Below, in pieces: positions 1-6,219 of a stretch of DNA of 17,125 nucleotides. The position numbers and the translations under genes were made by a program. Where the stretch lies: assembly GCA_041557595.1 (NCBI GenBank), contig JBFFGE010000095.1, positions 1 through 17,125 of the forward strand, given 5' to 3'. The number at the start of each line of letters is the position of its first letter. Position 1 is the stretch's first letter. A model generated the notes under the pieces. That model worked only from the letters and a program-made list of their open reading frames with translations. It was not told the DNA's origin and did no database searches. This stretch comes from JAOTYV01 sp041557595 (GTDB lineage: Bacteria; Pseudomonadota; Alphaproteobacteria; UBA8366).

Positions 1-30
1 CGCTATCGAGACGGGGCTCGCCACCGCTTT

Positions 31-65
31 GCCCGCGGCCGTACCGGTCGCGGGCAAATCTTTTT
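31..65 (+). terminator. Possible intrinsic terminator of a gene left of the window
   Basis: A 7-bp perfect stem (31-37 with 49-55, GCCCGCG/CGCGGGC) is followed after five bases by TTTTT at 61-65. This is the layout of a rho-independent terminator for a gene ending before the window. The loop is 11 bases and the T-run short, so the call is moderate. Confidence 0.4.
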
Positions 66-417
66 ACGGCTGTTGCGTCGCGCTCGCGCGAAGGGATGGC
101 GCGTGCCGTTTGCCCACTGCATTGCGCGCCGATTTTGACGCGCAATCGGCGCATCGACGTCCAATCATCGAAGAAATAAACAATCGAAAAAATCGATTTT
201 TGTAATAAAAAATATCGATCTATTTGGTGGTTATGTAGCTGAATCGCAACATTGATTTCCGTCCTTCCAATAATAGTCGAATTTATATTGGCCCGACAAT
301 TTATTTGGCGAATAGTTCATCTTGCGAGCGGTTGCGTGCACCTGCATGTCGGCAGGAACGACGGAGCGGCTCGGATTGTTTTGGGGAGTTTGCAGTTTTA
401 CCAGTGTGGAGGTTTTC
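66..417 (+). promoter_or_regulatory. AT-rich upstream region of porin 1
   Basis: No convincing gene lies here. The stretch from about 160 to 310 is much richer in A and T than the rest of the window. It holds a 14-bp perfect palindrome (AAAAATCGATTTTT, 188-201), a second ATCGAT at 214-219, a 7-bp hairpin at 128-150, and an imperfect direct repeat (AATTTATaTTGGC at 280-292, AATTTATTTGGC at 298-309). These could be promoter or operator elements for the porin, but no clear -35/-10 pair was found. The last 52 bases (366-417) are nearly identical to the leader of porin 2 and end in a GGAGG ribosome binding site (408-412), five bases before the start codon. Confidence 0.35.
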
Positions 418-1581
418 ATGACGAAACTAAATAAGGCCTTGATGGCGACGACCGCCATTGCCTTCGCGAGCGGCCTGGCATTGCCGGCTGTCGCGCAGGA
501 TCCATCGGCGGCGCCCGGCGTCGTCAAGAGCAGCAATAAGATGAAGCTGCGACTGTACGGTCAGGTCACCCGCGGATTCGGTGTCATCAACGATGGCGAG
601 ACCAGCACGTTCAAGCAATTCCGCAACGGCAACACGTCGACCCGCATGGGCATCGATGGCCGCGGCAAGGTCACCAAGGACGTCAGCCTGCGGACCCGCG
701 TGGAATACGAAATCCGCAACGGCAGCGCCAACCAGTTCGATGGTCAGGGCACCGACGACGGCGGCCTGGTGATTCGTCACCTCGACGCGATTTTCTCGCA
801 CAAGCGTCTCGGCGCGGTGTGGATCGGCCGCGGCGACACGGCGGCGAACGGCACCTCGGAAAAGAACCTTCTTCCGGGTGGCAGCGCAGGTCGTCTCGGT
901 GGATCGACGCATACCTTGCTGACGGATGCGGTTATTCTCAGCAAGGCCAGCGGCACGGCGCAACCGGCCGAAGTCGACACGCTGAGCCGTTTCTTCAACA
1001 GCTTCGACGGTCTCAGCCGTCGTCAGCGTATCCGATACGACACGCCGACGATCGCCGGGTTCAAGATTGGCGCCAGCGCCATCGATCAGCAGAGCTGGGA
1101 CGTGGCCGGGCATTACGCCGGCTCGTTCGGCGGTATAAAGATCGCTGCCGGCGTCGGCTTCTCGCATGCCGCGGGCGCCCTCGGTCGGAGTGCTACCGTT
1201 CAGGACTTCAACCAGCTCAACGGTTCGGTTTCAGTCCTGACGCCTTTCGGCCTTGGTGCCACCATGTCCGGCGGCAAGCAATGGCTCGACACCAATGCCG
1301 GTGCGGTCGACCGGACGCCGTATAATATCAACCCGTCGATCTTCTATACGGGTAAATGGACGGAAATCGGTCCGACCGGCATCGAGTATTCCTTCCAGCG
1401 GTCGGGCGATATTTCGCAGGACGGCGACAAGGGTACCGGACATTCGGTCCAGATCACGCAAGTGCTGGCGAATACCGGTACGGACACCTTCGTCGGCTTC
1501 CGGTACTTCGACGTGGAACGGAACGGTACCGATCCGGACAATCTCTGGTTCGTCGGCGCCGGCTTCCGGGCCCGCTTCTAG
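418..1581 (+). CDS. Outer-membrane porin, copy 1
   Basis: A 387-residue general porin of the alphaproteobacterial type, expected to form an outer-membrane beta-barrel for passive diffusion of small solutes. Residues 1-26 are a signal peptide (basic MTKLNK, hydrophobic core, ALPAVA then Q27). The mature part has alternating strands rich in Gly and aromatic residues (LRLYGQVTRGFGV, RMGIDGRGKVTKDVSLRTRVEYE), and the last residue is Phe, as for proteins assembled by the BAM complex. The start at 418 is preferred over an in-frame ATG at 322 because it has GGAGG five bases upstream, opens the signal peptide, and aligns with copy 2. A lipoprotein gene follows, but here a 103-bp hairpin insertion separates them. 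Substrate specificity cannot be read from the sequence. The porin class is sure, the exact subfamily is not. Confidence 0.93.
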   Translation: MTKLNKALMATTAIAFASGLALPAVAQDPSAAPGVVKSSNKMKLRLYGQVTRGFGVINDGETSTFKQFRNGNTSTRMGIDGRGKVTKDVSLRTRVEYEIRNGSANQFDGQGTDDGGLVIRHLDAIFSHKRLGAVWIGRGDTAANGTSEKNLLPGGSAGRLGGSTHTLLTDAVILSKASGTAQPAEVDTLSRFFNSFDGLSRRQRIRYDTPTIAGFKIGASAIDQQSWDVAGHYAGSFGGIKIAAGVGFSHAAGALGRSATVQDFNQLNGSVSVLTPFGLGATMSGGKQWLDTNAGAVDRTPYNINPSIFYTGKWTEIGPTGIEYSFQRSGDISQDGDKGTGHSVQITQVLANTGTDTFVGFRYFDVERNGTDPDNLWFVGAGFRARF

Positions 1582-1684
1582 AGCAGCGTGCGCCCATTTG
1601 GACGCACATAAGCTGCTCTATCTTTGTAGAATCGATCAACTTTCCTGCCTTTAATTGATTCCAATTAAAGGCAGGTTGATCTAG
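1578..1684 (+). repeat. Double-hairpin repeat element A (107 bp)
   Basis: The element lies between porin 1 and its lipoprotein, bounded by CTAG at both ends (1578-1581, 1681-1684). Hairpin 1 pairs TAGAGCAGC (1579-1587) with GCTGCTCTA (1612-1620). Hairpin 2 has an outer stem GATCAA/TTGATC (1634-1639, 1676-1681) and an inner 13-bp stem (1644-1656 with 1663-1675). At the matching place in the second porin unit the sequence runs directly from the stop codon CTAG into TCGAGG, so this is an insertion with a 4-bp target duplication, or a precise loss in the other copy. The first CTAG contains the porin stop codon, which stays intact. It aligns without gaps to the element at 13522-13628 (reverse strand). 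It resembles non-coding palindromic or MITE-like repeats; there is no ORF inside. Confidence 0.75.
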
Positions 1685-1699
1685 TCGAGGGTCGATGAG

Positions 1700-1879
1700 A
1701 TGACAGCGCTCCGGCGTATACTCATGACGCTCCTCGTCATCGCCCTGCCGTTCTCGATCTCTGCCTGCGGATTTCGCGGGGACAAGGATGTCGATACGCA
1801 GGATGCCGAGGGCGGCATGGGTAAGGGGCCGGGACTCCTGACCGGCAAACGGGGCGGCGTCATCATCTATCAACGCTAG
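1700..1879 (+). CDS. Small lipoprotein, copy 1
   Basis: A 59-residue predicted lipoprotein. Residues 1-22 are a short signal peptide (MTALRRILM, then a hydrophobic core) ending in the lipobox I-S-A-C, with Cys23 as the lipidation site. Gly at position +2 argues against inner-membrane retention, so the outer membrane is likely. The mature part is about 37 residues, acidic first (DKDVDTQDAEGG), then Gly- and Lys-rich (MGKGPGLLTGKRGG), ending IIYQR. A GAGGG ribosome binding site lies at 1687-1691; another ATG at 1695 hits a stop after two codons. It is shorter than most gene-calling cut-offs but strongly supported by its near-identical twin at 3595-3777, the conserved binding site and the terminator behind it. 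I do not recognise the family. Position after a porin suggests a role at the outer membrane, which is inference. Confidence 0.82.
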   Translation: MTALRRILMTLLVIALPFSISACGFRGDKDVDTQDAEGGMGKGPGLLTGKRGGVIIYQR

Positions 1880-1893
1880 GCTGAGTGTTTAAG

Positions 1894-1940
1894 CCGCCGG
1901 TTCCAGCCCGTAACAGGGTCGGGACCGGCGGTTTTCTTTT
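1894..1940 (+). terminator. Intrinsic terminator of porin unit 1
   Basis: An 11-bp stem with one G-T pair (1894-1904 with 1921-1931, CCGCCGGTTCC/GGGACCGGCGG) is followed at once by TTTTCTTTT (1932-1940). It starts 14 bases after the lipoprotein stop codon and is almost identical to the terminator at 3792-3838. It would end a porin-lipoprotein transcript. Confidence 0.88.
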
Positions 1941-2406
1941 GCCCGAAATTTGCTCCGGCCGTCTCGCCGGCATGTCGGCGCGCGGTATCGCGCCGCCAAG
2001 CGATCCGGCACGGTGTGGCCGCGCAAAATTCGACACCGTCGGCAAAGTCGAATTGATGGTTTCGATTAAGGGCGCAGAATTATCTGAAGAGTCGATGGAA
2101 TCCGCGCCAAGCGCGATGGACGGGGGCGACTCACGGGCCGAATTTTTGCCGTCGTGTCTCGGATTAATCGTAGTTAATTCAGCAGATTACCCGGCGTTAA
2201 CGCTTGTCGCATATGTGCAACAACACGGCACGTAGATCGGCAAAACAGATGATTTCCATTGGACAATACAAAGGGTAACTCACTAGTGTTTCATGGCGAA
2301 CTGCTGAGTCCCGTCTAGGTGCGGTGAAGGCGCTGCATGTGCGGACTGGGTGATGCGGTTCGGATTGTTTTGGGGAGTTTGCAAGTTTACCAGTGTGGAG
2401 GTTTTC
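1941..2406 (+). promoter_or_regulatory. Intergenic region upstream of porin 2
   Basis: About 470 bases without a convincing gene. An open frame across 1885-2235 overlaps the terminator of unit 1, has no ribosome binding site and resembles no known protein. The final 52 bases (2355-2406) match the leader of porin 1 at all but three positions and end with GGAGG five bases before the start codon. Further upstream the two porin regions are only weakly alike, and the ATCGAT palindromes of porin 1 are missing, so the two porins probably have different promoters. No confident -35/-10 pair was found. Confidence 0.35.
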
Positions 2407-3579
2407 ATGACTAAACTAAATAAGGCCTTGATGGCGACGACCGCCATTGCCTTCGCGAGCGGCCTGGCATTGCCGGCTGTCGCGCAGGATCCTTCGGCGG
2501 CGCCCGGCGTCGTCAAGAGCAGCAATAAGATGAAACTGCGCCTGTATGGCCAGATCACCCACGGCTTCGGCGTGATCAACGATGGCGATAGCAGCACTTT
2601 CATGCAGCACAACAACGGCAACACGTCGACCCGTATGGGTATCGATGGCCGCGGCAAGATCACCAAAGACGTCAGTCTGCGGACGCGCGTTGAATACCAG
2701 ATCACCGATGGTGACTCGAACCAGGTGAATGGTGGCCAGTCCGACGAAGGCGCGTTGGTCATTCGTCATCTCGATGCGATCTTCTCGCACAAGCGTCTCG
2801 GCGCGGTGTGGATCGGTCGTGGCGACACCGCCGGTAACGGCACTTCGGAAAAGAACCTTCTTCCGGGTGGCAGCGCCGGTCGTCTCGGCGGATCGACGGC
2901 GGGCCTGCTTGGCGACGCGGTCGTTCTGGGTAAGAACAGCGATACGGTCCAGCCGGCCGAAATCGACACGCTTGGCCGGTTCTTCAGCAGCTTCGACGGT
3001 GCCAGCCGTCGTCAGCGTATCCGCTATGACACGCCGACGATCGCCGGCTTCAAGGTCGGCGGCAGCGCCATCGACGCCCAGAGCTGGGACGTGGCGATGC
3101 ATTACAAGGGTGCGTTCGGCGGCATGAAGATCGCTGCCGGTGCTGCGTTCACGCACTTTGCAGGCAATCTGGGTCGGAGCGCTACCGTTCAGGACTTCAA
3201 CCAGCTCAACGGTTCGATTTCTGTCCTGACGCCGTTCGGTCTTGGCGCCACCATGTCCGGCGGTAAGCAGTGGCTCGACTATTTCTCGGGCGTGCCAGAC
3301 ACCGTGAAGCGGACTCCGTACAACATTCAGCCGGCGATCTTCTACACCGGCAAGTGGACGGAACTCGGACCGACGGGCATCGAGTATGCCTATCAGTTCT
3401 CGAATGAAATCAGCGCCAAGAACGACGAAGGTCAAGGCCACTCGGTCATGCTGACCCAGGTCCTGGCGAATACCGGTACGGATACTTTCGCGACCTTCCG
3501 GTATTACGATGTGAAGCGCGATGGCGAAGATCCGGAGAACATCTGGTACTTCGGCGCCGGCTTCCGGGCCCGCTTCTAG
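2407..3579 (+). CDS. Outer-membrane porin, copy 2
   Basis: A 390-residue porin, paralogue of the gene at 418-1581 and clearly alignable to it end to end. It has the same signal peptide (cut expected after ALPAVA, residue 26), the same barrel style and the same C-terminal FRARF with terminal Phe for BAM-dependent insertion. Differences cluster in likely surface loops, for example around GDSNQVNGGQSDEG, TAGLLGDAVVLGKNSD and YFSGVPDTVKR, while strands are well conserved. The first 42 codons differ from copy 1 at only two third positions, far fewer than in the following codons. The start at 2407 is chosen for its GGAGG and the signal peptide; an in-frame ATG at 2350 would add 19 residues ahead of it. 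The lipoprotein gene follows 15 bases after the stop, so the two are very likely one transcript. Confidence 0.93.
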   Translation: MTKLNKALMATTAIAFASGLALPAVAQDPSAAPGVVKSSNKMKLRLYGQITHGFGVINDGDSSTFMQHNNGNTSTRMGIDGRGKITKDVSLRTRVEYQITDGDSNQVNGGQSDEGALVIRHLDAIFSHKRLGAVWIGRGDTAGNGTSEKNLLPGGSAGRLGGSTAGLLGDAVVLGKNSDTVQPAEIDTLGRFFSSFDGASRRQRIRYDTPTIAGFKVGGSAIDAQSWDVAMHYKGAFGGMKIAAGAAFTHFAGNLGRSATVQDFNQLNGSISVLTPFGLGATMSGGKQWLDYFSGVPDTVKRTPYNIQPAIFYTGKWTELGPTGIEYAYQFSNEISAKNDEGQGHSVMLTQVLANTGTDTFATFRYYDVKRDGEDPENIWYFGAGFRARF

Positions 3580-3594
3580 TCGAGGGTTGATGGG

Positions 3595-3777
3595 ATGACA
3601 GCGCTTCGGCGCATACTTATGACGCTCCTCGTCATCGCCTTGCCGCTTTCGATTTCGGCCTGCGGGTCGTTCAAGGGCGACAAGGATGTGGATACACAGG
3701 ATGCCGAGGGCGGCATGGGTAAGGGGCCGGGACTATTGACCGGCAAACGGGGCGGCCTGATCATCTATCAACGCTAG
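3595..3777 (+). CDS. Small lipoprotein, copy 2
   Basis: A 60-residue predicted lipoprotein, twin of the gene at 1700-1879. Lipobox I-S-A-C with Cys23, followed by Gly-Ser. The mature part is identical to copy 1 except next to the Cys (GSFKGDK instead of GFRGDK) and Leu for Val near the C-terminus. The ribosome binding site GAGGG (3582-3586) sits at the same eight-base distance from the ATG as in copy 1. It lies 15 bases after porin 2 with a terminator just behind, so it is the last gene of a two-gene unit. Strong protein conservation between copies points to a selected product rather than a chance frame. Function unknown; family not recognised. Confidence 0.82.
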   Translation: MTALRRILMTLLVIALPLSISACGSFKGDKDVDTQDAEGGMGKGPGLLTGKRGGLIIYQR

Positions 3778-3791
3778 GCTGAGTTTTTAAG

Positions 3792-3838
3792 CCGCCGGTT
3801 CCAGCCCGTAACAGGGCCGGGACCGGCGGTTTTCTTTT
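3792..3838 (+). terminator. Intrinsic terminator of porin unit 2
   Basis: An 11-bp stem with one G-T pair (3792-3802 with 3819-3829) followed by TTTTCTTTT (3830-3838). It is a near copy of the terminator at 1894-1940 and starts 14 bases after the lipoprotein stop codon. Confidence 0.88.
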
Positions 3839-4074
3839 GGCTGAAATTTGAAGCCGGACCGAATTCGTTCGAAATTCAAACGGGTGGGGTAATTTGAGCG
3901 CTGCGGCATTTGCGCTGTCCGGGAATAATCCTCGTACTCGATCCGATATCGGCCGCATATTTTCCGCTGAACGTAAGTTTTCGATCGTTGCTCGCCGTGA
4001 TCCGGCAATCCAAGGCGTCGCCGTGACGGTCGTTGGATGCTGGACCCCCGCGTCAAACGCGAGCGCGAAACACT

Positions 4075-4119
4075 AAAAATCTGGAACGTCTTGACGAATG
4101 CGGACGAGCCATCCGTTCC
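4075..4119 (-). terminator. Possible terminator of the MoxR-DUF58 operon
   Basis: On the minus strand, ten bases past the stop codon of the last operon gene, GGAACG (4114-4119) can pair with CGTTCC (4083-4088), with an inner GGATG/CATTC stem that includes one G-T pair. A run of five T (4075-4079 read in reverse) follows three bases later. The hairpin has an internal bulge, so this is a moderate call. The 3839-4128 stretch otherwise holds only short palindromes and no gene. Confidence 0.4.
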
Positions 4120-4128
4120 GGGTCGCCT

Positions 4129-6216
4129 CTATTCGCCTTCGCGGCGCCATGCCCAGGCGATCGCCGCCAGCAACAACAGCAGCAGGACGAACGGCGGCGG
4201 TACCGATATCCGGCGCGCGCCGGTGACGAGGTACTGCTCGTTTGCGACCAGTCCGATCCAGTTCCGCCCCGCCTTGCTGCGGCGTGCCGTCACGCGGCGC
4301 AGCGTCGGCACGCCGTCCCGCAGCCAGCGCACCGAGCCGCCGGTTGCCTTGACCACCGGCAGCAGGGAGTCGGCCGAGGCCCGGACGTCGGCCATCTCCA
4401 GGGGGTTGAGGGCGCCCGCGGCCGCCATCGCCACATGGTCGTCGCCTTCGACGCGGTACAGCCCGGCCATGGCGACCGGCAGCGAGCCGGTATAGAGACC
4501 GGGGCTTTCCTCGTTCAGGGTTAATTTCTGGGTCTTGCCCGCCGGGTCGGTCACCGTGACCGCGGGATCGATCAGGTCGACGCTGCGGCGCTTGACCACC
4601 AGCGACCCGTCGCGAACCGATGCCCGCAAGGCGTCTTCATCCAGTTCCGGTTCCTTCATCAGCCAGTGGGCGAGCCGCCGCAGCAATTCGGCCTGTGGGC
4701 CGCCGCCCTCGAATCCGCGCGCCCAAAGCCAGATATGGTCGCTGTTGAATTGTGCGACCCGGCCGTCACCGACCTTGTCGAGGATCAACAGCGGCGCATC
4801 GTCGATGCCCTTCATCAGCGTGCGGCCCCGGGATCGCGCGACTTCGATTTGCCGGAACCAGCGGCCCCAGCGGGGCCGGCCGTCGGAATACCGTTCGGGG
4901 CCGGCGGGTAGCCCGGCGGTGACCGGATGGCGCAGCCCGGTCGGGCTGATTTGCGGTTGAAAGCCGCGCGTGACCACGCCGCCCGTCGGTTCGCCCGGCA
5001 ACGCCTTGCGCAACGCGGTTCGATAGATACTGAACGGGCTCGCGAAGGTGGGCCCCGCCGCGGACAGGAGCGCGCCGCCGTTTTCGATGTAGTCGACGAT
5101 GTTTTGCAGATAGATCGGCGGCAGGACCCCGCGCCGGCGGTAGCGGTCGAAGATCACCAGATCGAATTCCTGAAGCTTGACCTCGAACAATTCGCGGGTC
5201 GGGAAGGAAATCAGCGAAAGCTCGTTGATCGGCGTACCATCCTGCTTTTCCGGCGGCCGGAGAATCGTGAAATGCACGAGGTCGACGGAGGGGTCCGATT
5301 TGAGCAGGTTGCGCCAGGTTCGTTCGCCGGCATGCGGTTCGCCGGACACCAGCAGGACACGCAGCCGGTCGCGAACGCCGTTGACCGAAACCACCGCCCG
5401 GTTGTTCTGCTCCGTCAGCTCTCCCGGAACCGGCGCAACCGCCAGTTCGAAGACCGTGGGTCCGCCATGTTCCAGCGAAAATATCAGGTTGTGATCGACG
5501 CCCACGGGAACCGACTGTACACCGGCCGGCTGGCCGTCCTTCTTCAGCGTGAGCTGCGTCGGGCTTGCGGCGGCGCCTGTCGAACCCGAATCCTCGATGC
5601 GGACGGTAATGGTCAACTGCTTGCCGACAATCCCGAATGACGGCGCCCGCACGACGATCAACCGTCGATCCGACTCGTTCGGATTGCCGGCGATGAGCGC
5701 GTGTATCGGGCCCGGCAATCCAGCGGTCTCCGGTGTTTTCGGCAGGTCGTGCACCTGACCGTCGGTGAGCAGGATGGCGCCCGCGACCCGTTGCGGCGGG
5801 ACGTCGCGCAAGGCCCGCACCAGCGGATCGATGAGTTTCGTTCCGTCGCCGCCATCCGAAATTCTCTCATGGCGCATGTGCACGATTCGGGTCTCGAGGG
5901 TCTTGGAATGAGCGCGCAATTGCTCCTGCAGGGTCGTCAACGCCGCCGTCACCTGGCCGCGACGATCGCCGATGGCGACGCTGGGCGATTCGTCCACCAG
6001 GATGAGCGCGACGTCCTTCAGCGGTTCCCGCTGTTCCTCGACCAGGGCCGGGTTGTAGAGCGCGAGCAGGAGCAAGGCGGCGACCAGGGCACGGAGCCAC
6101 GCCCCGTTTGCGCGCGCCACAAGACCCAACAGCACGACCAAAGCCGTGACGGCGCTAAGTCCGTACAGCCACGGCAGCGGCAGGAAAGGCGAAAAATCGA
6201 TGCTGGCCCAGCTCAT
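4129..6216 (-). CDS. Membrane protein with VWA-like and GATase-like regions
   Basis: A 695-residue protein, last gene of the MoxR operon. Two hydrophobic segments open it (about 15-34 and 40-56) and one closes it (about 674-690, before RREGE), so the bulk should face the periplasm. A von Willebrand A-like domain follows the second helix: LILVDESPS has an intact metal-site D75-x-S77-x-S79, with ILLTDG at 148-153 as the later motif. The region near 280-390 (VRVLLVSGEP-type strand, FDLVIFDRY, then IVDYIENGGALLSAAGP) resembles class I glutamine amidotransferase-like folds seen in such proteins, without a visible catalytic Cys. Beta-rich segments fill 190-270 and 540-600. It starts three bases after the upstream stop. 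Role in the MoxR system is inferred; no substrate is evident. Confidence 0.82.
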   Translation of the reverse strand: MSWASIDFSPFLPLPWLYGLSAVTALVVLLGLVARANGAWLRALVAALLLLALYNPALVEEQREPLKDVALILVDESPSVAIGDRRGQVTAALTTLQEQLRAHSKTLETRIVHMRHERISDGGDGTKLIDPLVRALRDVPPQRVAGAILLTDGQVHDLPKTPETAGLPGPIHALIAGNPNESDRRLIVVRAPSFGIVGKQLTITVRIEDSGSTGAAASPTQLTLKKDGQPAGVQSVPVGVDHNLIFSLEHGGPTVFELAVAPVPGELTEQNNRAVVSVNGVRDRLRVLLVSGEPHAGERTWRNLLKSDPSVDLVHFTILRPPEKQDGTPINELSLISFPTRELFEVKLQEFDLVIFDRYRRRGVLPPIYLQNIVDYIENGGALLSAAGPTFASPFSIYRTALRKALPGEPTGGVVTRGFQPQISPTGLRHPVTAGLPAGPERYSDGRPRWGRWFRQIEVARSRGRTLMKGIDDAPLLILDKVGDGRVAQFNSDHIWLWARGFEGGGPQAELLRRLAHWLMKEPELDEDALRASVRDGSLVVKRRSVDLIDPAVTVTDPAGKTQKLTLNEESPGLYTGSLPVAMAGLYRVEGDDHVAMAAAGALNPLEMADVRASADSLLPVVKATGGSVRWLRDGVPTLRRVTARRSKAGRNWIGLVANEQYLVTGARRISVPPPFVLLLLLLAAIAWAWRREGE

Positions 6217-6219
6217 CGC

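Larger units (their letters stand above)
366..1940 (+). repeat. Tandem duplication, unit 1 (leader-porin-lipoprotein-terminator)
   Basis: This segment matches 2355-3838 in order and orientation: 52-base leader, porin, small lipoprotein, terminator. The main structural difference is the hairpin element at 1578-1684, present only here. Nucleotide similarity is patchy: almost identical in the leader, first 42 codons and terminator, and lower through much of the barrel. Confidence 0.85.
2355..3838 (+). repeat. Tandem duplication, unit 2 (leader-porin-lipoprotein-terminator)
   Basis: The second copy of the unit at 366-1940, separated from it by about 414 bases of unrelated or strongly diverged DNA. 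It lacks the hairpin insertion and so preserves the ancestral porin-lipoprotein junction. Confidence 0.85.

Noticed and set aside
128..150. Hairpin GCCGATT/AATCGGC considered as a third repeat copy
   Set aside because: It lacks CTAG ends, the CTATCTTT linker and a second hairpin at the right distance; it shares only a short GACGC-like loop.
322..417. In-frame N-terminal extension of porin 1 (and the similar one at 2350-2406)
   Set aside because: It would put 32 (or 19) residues ahead of a textbook signal peptide; the GGAGG site and the alignment of both copies support 418 and 2407.
1885..2235. 116-residue plus-strand frame
   Set aside because: It covers the unit 1 terminator, lacks a ribosome binding site and has no counterpart after unit 2.
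427..3441. Long antisense frames opposite both porins (427-1167 and 2416-3441, minus strand)
   Set aside because: They mirror each other only because the porins are paralogues; Arg/Ala-rich composition and no ribosome binding sites mark them as shadows of the GC-rich coding strand.
4033..4524. Plus-strand frames starting near 4033-4037
   Set aside because: Most of their length is antisense to the C-terminal end of the VWA-like gene, and their sequences are low-complexity Gln/Arg/Ala-rich.
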